Shown in pieces: positions 48,912 through 59,344 of a DNA stretch of 64,000 nt; within the stretch, counting starts at the first letter, position 1, and each line of letters begins with the position of its first letter. The stretch comes from Actinoallomurus sp963736325 (GTDB lineage Bacteria; Actinomycetota; Actinomycetes; Streptosporangiales; Streptosporangiaceae). The position numbers and the translations under genes were made by a program. The stretch spans positions 806,001 to 870,000 of the forward strand of contig CAVTOG010000009.1 in assembly GCA_963736325.1 (NCBI GenBank). The letters run 5' to 3'. The notes beneath the pieces are model-generated. The model ran no database searches, was not told the origin of the DNA, and saw only the letters and a program-made list of their open reading frames with translations.

Positions 48912-50057
48912 GTGAGGGAGTACATCCTCACGTTCCTGACGGGCTCGATCGTCACCTACCTGCTCGTCCCGCTGGTGCTGAAGTTCGCCATCGCGTTCAA
49001 GGCGATGACCCCCGTACGCGACCGGGACGTGCACGCGATCCCGACGCCACGGCTGGGCGGCCTGGCGATGTTCTTCGGCATGGTCGCGGCGCTGCTCATG
49101 GCCTCGCGCCTGCCGCATCTGCACAAGGTCTTCACCGAGAGCCCGACGTGGGTCGGGCTGCTGTCGGCCGGCGGCCTGCTCGTCGTGGTCGGCATCGCCG
49201 ACGACCGGTGGGAGATCGACGCGCTGACCAAGATGGCCGGTCAGGTGGCGGCCGCCGGGCTGCTCATCATGAACGGCGTGCAGCTGCTGTGGATCCCGCT
49301 CCCGGGCGCGACACTCGCGCTGCCCCCGTCGTACGGCGTGCCGCTGACGATCATCATCGTGGTCGCGACCATCAACGCGGTGAACTTCATCGACGGCCTC
49401 GACGGCCTCGCCGCCGGCATCGTCGGCATCTCGGCCACGGCCTTCTTCGTCTACGCGTTCCTGGTGACGGTCGTCGCGCACGTCGACCACCAGACGGCGC
49501 CGGCGCTCATCGCGGCGATCCTGGCCGGAATGTGCGCCGGTTTCATCCCGCACAACTTCAGCCCGGCACGGATCTTCATGGGCGACACCGGCTCGATGCT
49601 GATCGGCCTGCTCCTGGCCACCTCGATGATCACCGTCTCGGGCTTCGACCCGGTGGCGCTGCGCGGGTCGATCAACCGGTTCCCGACGATCCTGCCGCTG
49701 CTGCCCGTCGCGATCCTCGTGGTCCCGTACGCCGACATGCTGATGGCCGTGGTGCGGCGCACGTACGACGGGCGCTCCCCGTTCGCGCCGGACAAGAAGC
49801 ACCTGCACCACCGGCTGCTCGACCTCGGCCACTCCCACCGGGGCGCCGCGCTGGTCATGTACCTGTGGACCGCGCTGTTCTCGTTCGGCGTGGTCGCGCT
49901 GTCGGCCGTGAAGTCGCCGTTGGTGGTGCTCTCGGTCGCGAGCCTCGTCGCGATAGCGGCACTCGTCGTGATGGCCTTCCCACAGCTGCGGCCGCACGGA
50001 CGCCGCAACCGTGACGCGGACAAGTCGGCCGAGGATCGCCCCCGCCAACCCGCCTGA
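48912..50057 (+). CDS. Undecaprenyl-phosphate sugar-1-phosphate transferase (WecA/TagO/MraY family)
   Basis: 381 residues, about ten membrane segments. The family sites are present: ARG-like loop RDRDVHAIPTPRLGGLAMF, Asp pair in VGIADDRWEID, NAVNFIDGLDGLAAGI, IFMGDTGSMLIG and the His motif KKHLHHRLLDLGHSH. It transfers GlcNAc-phosphate (or a related sugar) to undecaprenyl phosphate at the membrane, the first step of cell-wall polymer or polysaccharide synthesis. AGGAGG precedes the GTG. It is found upstream of the ATP synthase operon in many actinobacteria. Confidence 0.92.
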   Translation: MREYILTFLTGSIVTYLLVPLVLKFAIAFKAMTPVRDRDVHAIPTPRLGGLAMFFGMVAALLMASRLPHLHKVFTESPTWVGLLSAGGLLVVVGIADDRWEIDALTKMAGQVAAAGLLIMNGVQLLWIPLPGATLALPPSYGVPLTIIIVVATINAVNFIDGLDGLAAGIVGISATAFFVYAFLVTVVAHVDHQTAPALIAAILAGMCAGFIPHNFSPARIFMGDTGSMLIGLLLATSMITVSGFDPVALRGSINRFPTILPLLPVAILVVPYADMLMAVVRRTYDGRSPFAPDKKHLHHRLLDLGHSHRGAALVMYLWTALFSFGVVALSAVKSPLVVLSVASLVAIAALVVMAFPQLRPHGRRNRDADKSAEDRPRQPA

Positions 50058-50163
50058 ACTGCGCACTTTGCAATTACTTGACGGTAATTCCGGGGTCTGA
50101 GAAGCTTGTGATATCTTTCACGATCGGGTAACCCACCACACACCGTGAACACTCGGAGCGCTC

Positions 50164-50592
50164 ATGCAGTCGACCGACGCCCGGATTCTCCGCGGCGCCG
50201 CGATCCCCACGGCCCTGGCCGGGCTCGGCACCATCGCCGCCGGCCTGTTGCTCGCCGGGGGTAAGGGTGCGCTCGGCTCTGCGATCGGCGTTGCGCTGGT
50301 TCTCGTATTCTTCACCCTCGGGGTGCTCGTCGTCAGCTATGTCACGAAAATGAACGAACAACTTGTGCTGGCGGCCGGTCTCTTCGGTTATCTCGTCAAG
50401 TTGATCGCCGTGTTCGCCCTGGTCGCGGCGTTGAATCATGTGACCATCTGGAATACACGCGCTTTCGGCTGGACCGTGATCGCGTTGACCGTGGTCTGGC
50501 TCGCCGCAGAGGCGAACGCCACGATGAACACGAAATCGCCGTACGTTGAGTCGGGCACGCAATCCCGTGACCTCGGCAAACCTGGCACATGA
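50164..50592 (+). CDS. Membrane protein of the ATP synthase locus (AtpI-like)
   Basis: 142 residues with four hydrophobic segments (about 12-31, 36-57, 66-90 and 95-117), including LAAGLFGYLVKLIAVFALVAA. Size and position directly before the Fo genes match the subunit-I-like proteins of actinobacteria, which help assembly of the c-ring. Sequence conservation in this family is low, so the call rests largely on topology and context. Its C-terminal 25 residues are polar. Confidence 0.7.
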   Translation: MQSTDARILRGAAIPTALAGLGTIAAGLLLAGGKGALGSAIGVALVLVFFTLGVLVVSYVTKMNEQLVLAAGLFGYLVKLIAVFALVAALNHVTIWNTRAFGWTVIALTVVWLAAEANATMNTKSPYVESGTQSRDLGKPGT

Positions 50593-50652
50593 TGACATTG
50601 GACTACTCCAATATGACTATGTGGGAGGTGGCCTGCTATCGTCCGACACGCG

Positions 50653-50871
50653 ATGACCGGAGATCGGCGTCCTACCGACGAGTCGGAGGATCGCAAGTTC
50701 GCCAACGACATGTCGGCGGCACCGGCCACCCTGCTGGCGGGGATGCTGGTGTACGGCGGGGTGGGTTGGCTTCTCGCACGCTGGCTCCACTTCCCAGCCC
50801 TGATACCCATCGGTTTGGTGGGGGGTCTCGTCTTCGCGAGCTACCTGGTCTACGTCCGCTACGGCCGCTGA
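50653..50871 (+). CDS. atpZ: AtpZ/AtpI-family small membrane protein
   Basis: 72 residues with two membrane helices (ATLLAGMLVYGGVGWLLARW and LIPIGLVGGLVFASYLVYV), the AtpZ layout. It is expected to aid Fo assembly or act as a small ion channel. The ATG is seven bases after TATCGT, a -10-like box, so a leaderless start inside the operon is possible. It precedes atpB by 82 bp. Confidence 0.75.
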   Translation: MTGDRRPTDESEDRKFANDMSAAPATLLAGMLVYGGVGWLLARWLHFPALIPIGLVGGLVFASYLVYVRYGR

Positions 50872-50953
50872 GCGAGCCGAGCGGGGCCGTGGCCCACCGA
50901 GACGACAGCAAGGTTGCCGCCTTGATGAGCTACGACAGCGAAAGGAACGCCGG

Positions 50954-51742
50954 GTGAGTGCGCCGCATCTCCTCGCCAAAGAGTTCGAAGCCCCCGGGCT
51001 AGGCCTGTTCGAGTGGAAGCCCCTCTTCCATATCGGCCCGTACGCCGTGGCCAAGCCGATCTTCCTGAGCCTGCTGGTAATGGTCATCGTCGTGACATTC
51101 TTCTGGTCGGCGTTCGCCAAGCCGAAGATCGTCCCTCGCGGTACCCAGAACATCGGCGAAGTGCTGTACATGTTCGTCCGTGACGAGGTCGCTCGGCCGT
51201 TCCTCGGCAAGGACGCCGAGAAGTGGCTGCGCCTGCTGGTGCCGCTCTTCTTCTTCGTGTGGGTCGGCAACCTGATGTCGGTCATCCCGATCGCGCAGTT
51301 CCCGGTGAACTCCCGCATCGCCTTCCCGGCGGTGCTCGCGGCGATGATCTACATCACCTTCTGGGTCGTCGGCGTCAAGGAGCAGGGGTTCTTGGGGCTC
51401 CTCAAGAACGCCACGATGCCCCCTGACCTCCCCTGGGTCCTGTACATCATCGTCATCCCGATCGAGTTCGCCTCGACCTTCCTGCTGCGGCCGTTCACGC
51501 ATGCGGTGCGGCTCTTCGCGAACATGTTCGCCGGTCACCTGCTGGTCACGCTCTTCGCGGTGGTGGGCTTCCACTTCCTGTTCGAGCAGCTGACCCCCCT
51601 TGGCGCTCCGGTCGGCGTCCTCGGCGTGATCCTCACGATCGCGATGACCGCCTTCGAGCTGTTCGTCCAGGCTGTGCAGGCCTACGTCTTCACGCTGCTG
51701 GCCGCCTTCTACATCTCCAGCGGCCTGTACTCGGAACACTGA
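50954..51742 (+). CDS. atpB: ATP synthase subunit a
   Basis: 262 residues, five to six membrane segments. The essential Arg is in RPFTHAVRLFANMFAGHLLV, and the C-terminal FELFVQAVQAYVFTLLAAFY faces the c-ring. It forms the proton half-channels. AAAGGA is eight bases before the GTG. First structural gene of the atpBEFHAGDC set. Confidence 0.97.
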   Translation: MSAPHLLAKEFEAPGLGLFEWKPLFHIGPYAVAKPIFLSLLVMVIVVTFFWSAFAKPKIVPRGTQNIGEVLYMFVRDEVARPFLGKDAEKWLRLLVPLFFFVWVGNLMSVIPIAQFPVNSRIAFPAVLAAMIYITFWVVGVKEQGFLGLLKNATMPPDLPWVLYIIVIPIEFASTFLLRPFTHAVRLFANMFAGHLLVTLFAVVGFHFLFEQLTPLGAPVGVLGVILTIAMTAFELFVQAVQAYVFTLLAAFYISSGLYSEH

Positions 51743-51807
51743 TCCCGACCGCGTCACCGACATGACCGGCGGAGACGACCGCCGGACTTACTGAAAAGGA
51801 ACAAGGA

Positions 51808-52047
51808 ATGTCCTTCCTCGCCGCCGCGACCACGAACATCAACCCCGGCCTGAAGTCCATCGGGTACGGCCTCTCCGCGATCGGCCCCGGCATCGGCGTG
51901 GGCATCGTCTTCGGTCAGGGCGTCAACGCGATGGCCCGTCAGCCCGAGATGACCGGCGTCATCCGCCAGAACATGATTCTGGGCTTCGCCTTCTCCGAGG
52001 CGCTCGCCCTCATCGGTCTGGTCATGCCGTTCGTCTACACCTCCTAA
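51808..52047 (+). CDS. atpE: ATP synthase subunit c
   Basis: 79 residues, a helical hairpin. The polar loop is ARQPEM, and the proton-binding Glu lies in FAFSEALALIGLV. The glycine-rich first helix (SAIGPGIGVGIVFG) packs the ring. AAAGGAACAAGGA precedes the ATG. Confidence 0.97.
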   Translation: MSFLAAATTNINPGLKSIGYGLSAIGPGIGVGIVFGQGVNAMARQPEMTGVIRQNMILGFAFSEALALIGLVMPFVYTS

Positions 52048-52077
52048 GGCAACCTCTTACGGAAGGCTGTGCACGCC

Positions 52078-52641
52078 ATGACCCTGGCCGAACACGCCAC
52101 CAACCTGTTGGCGGCGGAGGCGAAGAACCCGAACCCGCTGTTGCCGGACGCGGCCGAGATGGTCGTCGGCATCTTCTCGTTCCTCGTCGTGCTCTTCTTC
52201 CTCGGCAAGATGTTCGTGCCGAGGATCCAGAAGGCGCTCGAAGAGCGGACAGACGCGATCGAGGGTGGCATCAAGCGGGCCGAAGAGGCCCAAGACGAAG
52301 CTCAGCGGCTCCTGGAGCAGTACAAGGAGCAGCTCGCCGAGGCCCGGCACGAGGCCGCTCGGCTTCGCGAGGAGGCTCGCGAGCAGGGCGCTCAGATCAT
52401 CGCCGAGATGCGCGAGCAGGCCCAGGTCGAGGCGCAGCGTGTCATCGATCAGGCGCACGCGCAGATCGAGGCCGACCGTCAGCAGGCGTTCACTCGCCTG
52501 CGCGGTGAGATCGGGCAGCTCTCGGTCGAGCTGGCCGGGCGCATCGTGGGCGAGTCCCTTGAGGACGAGGCCCGCCGGCGCGGCACTGTCGACCGGTTCC
52601 TCGACGAGCTCGACGACCGGGCACGTGTGGGGCAGTCATGA
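52078..52641 (+). CDS. atpF: ATP synthase subunit b
   Basis: 187 residues. One membrane helix (MVVGIFSFLVVLFFLGKM) is followed by a long charged coiled coil forming the peripheral stalk. The ATG was preferred to a GTG nine bases earlier because GGAAGG would touch that GTG. Its stop overlaps atpH (ATGA). Confidence 0.95.
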   Translation: MTLAEHATNLLAAEAKNPNPLLPDAAEMVVGIFSFLVVLFFLGKMFVPRIQKALEERTDAIEGGIKRAEEAQDEAQRLLEQYKEQLAEARHEAARLREEAREQGAQIIAEMREQAQVEAQRVIDQAHAQIEADRQQAFTRLRGEIGQLSVELAGRIVGESLEDEARRRGTVDRFLDELDDRARVGQS

Positions 52642-53453
52642 GAGGCGCCAGCCGGGGGTCGCTCGCGGAGGCCAAGGAGCGGCTCGAAGCCGTGGTCTCG
52701 GCGGGAGATCCGGCGACGCTCGGTGACGAGCTGTTCGGAGTGCTGTACCTCCTCGACCGTGAGCACGCGTTCCGGCGTGCGCTGTCGGACCCGGCCCAGC
52801 CGCAGGAGCAGCGGGAACGGCTCGCGACCGGCGTGCTGGAGGGCAAGGTCTCCACGCAGACCCGTGACTTCACCGGAGAGCTCGCGCGGCTCCGGTGGGG
52901 CGGCTCGCTCGACCTCGCGAACGCGGTCGAGGAGCTCGCGGTCATCGCCATCGCGGCGGGCGCCGAGGCCGGCGGACAGCTCGACGACCTCGAGGACGAG
53001 CTCTTCCGGTTCGGCCGGATCGTCGAGGCCAACCCCGACCTGCGCCGTGTGCTGGTCGACCCGCGGGTGGAGACCGGACGCAAGGCTGACCTGGTGGCCG
53101 GCCTGATCGAGGGAAAGACGACGGCCGCGGCTCTCCGGCTGATCACCGAGGCGGTTACCCGGCCTCGGGGACGTAGTCTGGAGCGTGGGCTGGACCTGTT
53201 CGGCCGGATCGCGGCCGAGCGCCGCAACCGGCTGATCGCTCTGGTCCGCACCGCGGCAGAGCTCACCGATGAGCAGAGGACGCGGCTCGCGTCGAAGCTC
53301 GCAGCACAGTACGGCCGTGGTGTTCACCTGAACATCGAGGTCGACCCCACGATTTTGGGCGGCATGTCCATAAAAATCGGGGACGAGGAAATCGACGGCA
53401 CCATCGCTCGCCGCTTGGCGGACATCCGCCGGCGCATCGAACGGTCGAGCTGA
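52638..53453 (+). CDS. atpH: ATP synthase subunit delta
   Basis: 271 residues, longer than the roughly 180 of most bacteria but usual for actinobacteria. A C-terminal OSCP-type segment (VHLNIEVDPTILGGMSIKIG) is well conserved. It links the stalk to F1. The extra N-terminal region is helical. ATGA overlap with atpF. Confidence 0.95.
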   Translation: MRGASRGSLAEAKERLEAVVSAGDPATLGDELFGVLYLLDREHAFRRALSDPAQPQEQRERLATGVLEGKVSTQTRDFTGELARLRWGGSLDLANAVEELAVIAIAAGAEAGGQLDDLEDELFRFGRIVEANPDLRRVLVDPRVETGRKADLVAGLIEGKTTAAALRLITEAVTRPRGRSLERGLDLFGRIAAERRNRLIALVRTAAELTDEQRTRLASKLAAQYGRGVHLNIEVDPTILGGMSIKIGDEEIDGTIARRLADIRRRIERSS

Positions 53454-53491
53454 ATCCAAAGCAGTCGGACTCACGGGAGAGACGAAGAAGA

Positions 53492-55129
53492 ATGGCGGAG
53501 CTGACGATCCGGCCTGAGGAGATCCGAAGCGCGCTCGAGCGCTTCGTCCAGGCATACGAGCCGGAAAACGCCGTCCGCGAGGAGGTCGGTACTGTCGCCG
53601 AGAGTTTCGACGGCATCGCGATCGTCGAGGGACTCCCCTCGGCCATGGCGAACGAACTCCTTGAGTTCGAGGACGGAACGCGCGGTATCGCGCTGAACCT
53701 TGACGTCCGGCAGATCGGTGTCGTCATCCTTGGCGACTTCGCGGGCATCGAGGAGGGCCAGCAGGTCCGGCGTACCGGCGAGGTCCTCTCGGTCCCCGTG
53801 GGCGACGGCTACCTCGGCCGCGTGGTCGACTCGCTCGGCAAGCCGATCGACGGCCGCGGCGAGATCGAGACCGACGCCGTCCGTGAGCTGGAACTGCAGG
53901 CGCCGGGCGTCATGCAGCGCCAGCCCGTGAGCGAGCCGATGCAGACCGGCATCAAGGCGATCGACGCCCTGACGCCGATCGGCCGCGGGCAGCGCCAGCT
54001 GATCATCGGTGACCGGCAGACCGGTAAGACCACGGTCGCGATCGACACGATCATCAACCAGAAGCAGGCCTGGGAGTCCGGCGACGTCGACAAGCAGGTC
54101 CGCTGCATCTATGTCGCGATCGGCCAGAAGGGCTCGACGATCGCGCAGGTGCGGGCCACGCTCGAAGAGGCCGGCGCGCTGGAGTACACCACGATCGTGG
54201 CGGCTCCCGCCTCCGAGCCCGCGGGCTACAAGTACATCGCCCCCTACACCGGTTCGGCCATCGGCCAGCACTGGATGTACCAGGGCAAGCACGTCCTGAT
54301 CGTGTTCGACGACCTGTCGAAGCAGGCGGAGTCCTACCGCGCGATCTCGCTGCTGCTGCGCCGCCCGCCGGGCCGCGAGGCGTACCCCGGTGACGTCTTC
54401 TACTTGCACTCGCGTCTTCTCGAGCGTTGCGCGAAGCTGTCGGACGAGCTGGGCGGCGGCTCGATGACCGGTCTGCCGATCATCGAGACCAAGGCCAACG
54501 ACGTGTCGGCGTACATTCCGACGAACGTCATCTCGATCACCGACGGCCAGGTCTTCCTTGAGACCGACCTGTTCAACCAGGGTGTGCGGCCTCCGATCAA
54601 CGTCGGCATCTCGGTCTCCCGCGTCGGCGGCGCCGCGATGATCAAGGCGATGAAGACCGCGACCAGCAACCTGAAGCTGTTCATGTCGCAGTTCCGTGAC
54701 CTGGAGGCGTTCGCCGCCTTCGCGTCCGACCTCGACGCGGCCTCCCGCGCCCAGCTGGAGCGCGGTTCCCGTCTGGTCGAGCTGCTCAAGCAGCCGAAGA
54801 ACAGCCCGTTCCCGGTCGAGCACCAGGTCGTCTCGATCTGGTCCGCGACCAACGGCCAGCTCGACGACGTGCCGATCGAGGACATCCACCGCTTCGAAGA
54901 AGAGCTGATCGACTACGTCGGCCGCAACCACGGCGGCATCTACGACACGATCCGCGAGACGGGCAAGCTGGGCGACGACACCGTCACCACCCTGAAGGAC
55001 GCCATCACGGAGTTCAAGAAGGGCTTCGAGACGAGCAACCACGGGCTGCTCGTCCAGGAGGAGATCGTCGAGGCGATCGACGAGGGCGACGTCGAGCAGG
55101 AAAAAATCACTCGCGTGAGGAAGAAGTAA
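53492..55129 (+). CDS. atpA: ATP synthase subunit alpha
   Basis: 545 residues. Walker A is GDRQTGKTTVA, with GGSMTGLPIIETKANDVSAY and the catalytic-site Arg region (VGISVSRVGGAAMIKAMK). The C-terminus carries an actinobacterial extension ending EQEKITRVRKK. It forms the non-catalytic nucleotide sites of F1. It begins 38 nt after atpH with GGGAGAG upstream. Confidence 0.98.
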   Translation: MAELTIRPEEIRSALERFVQAYEPENAVREEVGTVAESFDGIAIVEGLPSAMANELLEFEDGTRGIALNLDVRQIGVVILGDFAGIEEGQQVRRTGEVLSVPVGDGYLGRVVDSLGKPIDGRGEIETDAVRELELQAPGVMQRQPVSEPMQTGIKAIDALTPIGRGQRQLIIGDRQTGKTTVAIDTIINQKQAWESGDVDKQVRCIYVAIGQKGSTIAQVRATLEEAGALEYTTIVAAPASEPAGYKYIAPYTGSAIGQHWMYQGKHVLIVFDDLSKQAESYRAISLLLRRPPGREAYPGDVFYLHSRLLERCAKLSDELGGGSMTGLPIIETKANDVSAYIPTNVISITDGQVFLETDLFNQGVRPPINVGISVSRVGGAAMIKAMKTATSNLKLFMSQFRDLEAFAAFASDLDAASRAQLERGSRLVELLKQPKNSPFPVEHQVVSIWSATNGQLDDVPIEDIHRFEEELIDYVGRNHGGIYDTIRETGKLGDDTVTTLKDAITEFKKGFETSNHGLLVQEEIVEAIDEGDVEQEKITRVRKK

Positions 55130-55132
55130 GCC

Positions 55133-56047
55133 ATGGGTGCGAAGCTTCGGGTGATCCGGGGCAGAATCAACGCCACCAAGTCGATGGCGAAGATCACGCG
55201 TGCCCAGGAGCTCATCGCCTCCTCCCGTATCGTCAAGGCACAGCAGCGGGTCAAGGAGTCGGGGCCGTACGCCCGGCAGATCACGCGGGCCATCTCCGCG
55301 CTGGTCAGCCACAACGTCGGCATCGGCCACCCGCTCCTCACGGAGCGGACCGACTCCAAACGTGTCGCGGTTCTGCTGGTCACGAGTGACCGCGGCTTCT
55401 GCGGCGGCTACAACGCGAACGTCCTGCGCGAGGCCGAGGGCCTCATGACGCTGCTGCGGGAACAGGGCAAGGAGCCCGTCCCGTACATCGTCGGCCGCAA
55501 GGGCGTCACGTGGTACCGCTTCCGCGACCGCGAGTACGCCGACGACTGGACCGGGTTCAGCGACAGCCCCCGATTCGAGAACGCCGAGACCATCGGGCGC
55601 GCGCTCGTCGAGGAGTTCAACAAGTCCGCCGAGGACGGCGGTGTCGGCGAGATCCACGTCGTCTACACCGAGTTCGTCTCCATGCTGACGCAGACGGCGA
55701 CCGTACGCCGGCTTCTTCCGCTGGAGATCGAGGAGGCGGAAGAGGTCCCCGAAGAGCAAGGCACGCTGCCGGCGTACGAGTTCGAGCCGTCCGCGGAGGC
55801 CGTCCTCGACGCCCTTCTGCCGAACTACATCGAGAGCCGGATCTGGCACATGCTGCTGCAGTCGGCCGCGTCCGAGCACGCCCAGCGCCGGCGCGCGATG
55901 AAGTCGGCGACCGACAACGCCAAGGACGTGATCGAGACCCTGACGCGAGTGGCGAACCAGGCCCGTCAGGCAGAGATCACCCAGGAAATCAGCGAGATCG
56001 TCGGTGGCGCGAACGCGCTCGCCGAGACGTCCGCGGGGAGTGAGTGA
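55133..56047 (+). CDS. atpG: ATP synthase subunit gamma
   Basis: 304 residues. N-terminal helix RVIRGRINATKSMAKITRAQ and C-terminal RRRAMKSATDNAKDVIETLT form the central shaft. The middle Rossmann-like domain includes SDRGFCGGYNANV. Three nucleotides separate it from atpA; its end overlaps the possible GTG of atpD. Confidence 0.97.
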   Translation: MGAKLRVIRGRINATKSMAKITRAQELIASSRIVKAQQRVKESGPYARQITRAISALVSHNVGIGHPLLTERTDSKRVAVLLVTSDRGFCGGYNANVLREAEGLMTLLREQGKEPVPYIVGRKGVTWYRFRDREYADDWTGFSDSPRFENAETIGRALVEEFNKSAEDGGVGEIHVVYTEFVSMLTQTATVRRLLPLEIEEAEEVPEEQGTLPAYEFEPSAEAVLDALLPNYIESRIWHMLLQSAASEHAQRRRAMKSATDNAKDVIETLTRVANQARQAEITQEISEIVGGANALAETSAGSE

Positions 56048-56055
56048 GAGTCACC

Positions 56056-57489
<1,434 letters not shown>

Positions 57490-57517
57490 TCCCGGCCGGG
57501 GTTCGGAGGACATCCAA

Positions 57518-57907
57518 GTGGCAAAGCTTCACGTCGAGCTCGTCTCACCAGAGCGTGAGATCTGGGCCGGCGAAGCCGATATGGTCGTGGCCAAGACCAT
57601 CGAGGGCGAGATGGGCATCATGCCCGGCCACGCACCGGTGCTCGGTGTGATGGTGGACGGCAGCGTCGTGCGGATCAAACCCGCCGACGGTGGCGAAACC
57701 GTCGCCGCGATGGTCTCCGGTGGTTTCTTCTCGGTGGCCCAGAACGAGGTTTCTGTGCTCGCCGAGTACGCCGAGCTGGGCGGCGAGGTCGATGTCAACG
57801 CCGCCCGCGAGGAGTACGAACGCGCGTCCTCGCTGGAAGGCGAGGAGGCCGCCGCGGCCCAGCGCCGCGCGCGGGCCCGCCTGAGGGCCGCCGGCCAAGA
57901 AGTCTGA
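57518..57907 (+). CDS. atpC: ATP synthase subunit epsilon
   Basis: 129 residues. N-terminal beta-sandwich (LHVELVSPEREIWAGEADM, GEMGIMPGHAPVLGVM) and a C-terminal helical hairpin with an Ala/Arg-rich end. It links rotor and F1 and can inhibit ATPase activity. GGAGG is eight bases before the GTG. Confidence 0.96.
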   Translation: MAKLHVELVSPEREIWAGEADMVVAKTIEGEMGIMPGHAPVLGVMVDGSVVRIKPADGGETVAAMVSGGFFSVAQNEVSVLAEYAELGGEVDVNAAREEYERASSLEGEEAAAAQRRARARLRAAGQEV

Positions 57908-57935
57908 TGGATCTCCGCGGGGGAAGCAGGGGGGA

Positions 57936-58376
57936 GTGGGCGGGTACCTGGCACTGAACGTCGGCGAGGTGCTCGCCGCCCTTCTCGTGGCGGCCGTCGC
58001 CGTCTTCGCCCTGCTGTCCCTGCGGCGCTGGCTCCTTGAGCGCCGCGGCGGCACGGTCGAGTGCAGCCTCCGCGAGCCCGAGGGCCGCGGCGTGTGGCGG
58101 CTCGGCATCGGCCGCTACAGCGGCGACGAGCTCCTGTGGTTCGCGATATTCGGACTGCGCATGAGACCCCGGCGGGTCGTACACCGCCGGGGTCTGATCG
58201 TGTCCGGCCGCCGCAAGCCGGAGGCCGACGAGGAGGCCGCCCTCCAGCCCGACGCCGGCATCGTCGAGGTCAAGGACGACGGCGCAACGGTCGAGCTGGC
58301 GATGAGCGGCCAGGCGCTGACCGGTTTCCTCGCCTGGCTGGAGGCCTCACCACCGGGCTCGTCCACGATGACCTAG
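57936..58376 (+). CDS. DUF2550-family membrane protein
   Basis: 146 residues. One N-terminal membrane helix (VLAALLVAAVAVFALLSL) is followed by a cytoplasmic-looking beta domain (GVWRLGIGRYSGDELLWFAI, VHRRGLIVSGRR). DUF2550 proteins follow atpC in many actinobacteria; function unknown. The GTG start is 28 nt after atpC. Confidence 0.87.
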   Translation: MGGYLALNVGEVLAALLVAAVAVFALLSLRRWLLERRGGTVECSLREPEGRGVWRLGIGRYSGDELLWFAIFGLRMRPRRVVHRRGLIVSGRRKPEADEEAALQPDAGIVEVKDDGATVELAMSGQALTGFLAWLEASPPGSSTMT

Positions 58377-58382
58377 GCAGAA

Positions 58383-58613
58383 CCGGTCAGGACGCGGCGG
58401 TCGACCGAGGAGGAAGGCCGCCGTCCGCAGCAGATCGTGCGCCGCGGCGAGCAAGAGCCGATCGGAGTGCGGCCGACGATGATGATCATGGCGCTGGCGG
58501 CGGGCACACCGGTGTCGGCGATCGCCCGGCCGGTCGCGGCCGATGAGGACACGGTGCGCGATGTCATCCACGGGTTCAACGTGCCGGAGGTCATCGTCTG
58601 CGACGCTGCTTGA
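58383..58613 (+). pseudogene. IS630-type transposase N-terminal remnant
   Basis: One frame encodes a helix-turn-helix region (TMMIMALAAGTPVSAIARPV, AADEDTVRDVIHGFN) like the N-terminus of IS630-family transposases, then meets a stop. There is no start codon in context and no DDE domain. The rest of 58377-58709 shows no gene. Terminal inverted repeats were not found. Confidence 0.7.
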
Positions 58614-58709
58614 TCTTGCTCGCGCCCAAAACCGCAGCCAACGCCCACGACGCCGGGATCGCCAACGAGCCAAAGCCCGCATGATCGAACCCGGTGAACG
58701 GTCACCGCG

Positions 58710-59339
58710 CTAGGCGGCGCCCAGCGCGTCGGCGACGGCGTCGCGCACCTCGTCCTCCTCCGGCACCGGCCGCCCGGCCGCGGCGGCCAGGCGGGCCAGG
58801 GACGTCATCGTCGTGTCCGGGAGACCGCACGCGGTGAACTCCGAGAACACCCCGAGGTCCGGCGCGATGTTCAGGGCGAACCCGTGGCTGGTCACGCCGC
58901 CTCGGATTCGCATCCCGATGGACGCGATCTTCTCGTGGGCGGGTGTCCACACGCCGACGAGGCTCTGCGCTCTCGGCGGGGTGTCCCGGCGTACGGCCGG
59001 GAAGCCCAGGGTGTCCAGCGCCTCGATCAGGCCGTTCTCCAGCCACCGTACGACGTCCGCCGGGCCGCGTCCGCGAAGGTCGATCACGAGGTAGCCGATG
59101 AGCTGGCCGGGGCCGTGGTACGTCGCCTGGCCGCCCCGGTCGACCTCCACTCTCGGGATCGGAAGGTGCGAGGGGATCTCGTGGGGCGGCGTCCGTGGGC
59201 CGTACGTGATCACGGCGGGGTGCGTGAGCAGCGCCAGTTGGTCCTCTATCCGGTCTTCCCGGCGCAACCGGACCCACTGCGCCATCCGGTCGATGGCCGA
59301 GGCGTAGTCGATCTCGTCGAAGTCGACGCGTCGCAGCAT
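58710..59339 (-). CDS. lipB: Octanoyltransferase (lipoyl(octanoyl) transferase) LipB
   Basis: 209 residues. RGGQATYHGPGQLIGYLVID, GVTSHGFALNIAPDL and the catalytic Cys in ACGLPDTTMTSL are the family signatures; Lys is in KIASIGMRI. It moves octanoate from acyl carrier protein to lipoyl domains in the cytoplasm. The ATG lies five bases after the stop of the adenosyltransferase gene, so the two are probably coupled; an open upstream extension only overlaps that gene. LipA is not in the window. Confidence 0.94.
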   Translation of the reverse strand: MLRRVDFDEIDYASAIDRMAQWVRLRREDRIEDQLALLTHPAVITYGPRTPPHEIPSHLPIPRVEVDRGGQATYHGPGQLIGYLVIDLRGRGPADVVRWLENGLIEALDTLGFPAVRRDTPPRAQSLVGVWTPAHEKIASIGMRIRGGVTSHGFALNIAPDLGVFSEFTACGLPDTTMTSLARLAAAAGRPVPEEDEVRDAVADALGAA

Positions 59340-59344
59340 CGGGC

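Noticed and set aside
53471..55879. Open frame of 802 codons on the minus strand opposite atpA
   Set aside because: Mirrors atpA/atpG; Asp/Val/Arg/Leu-rich translation without any family feature.
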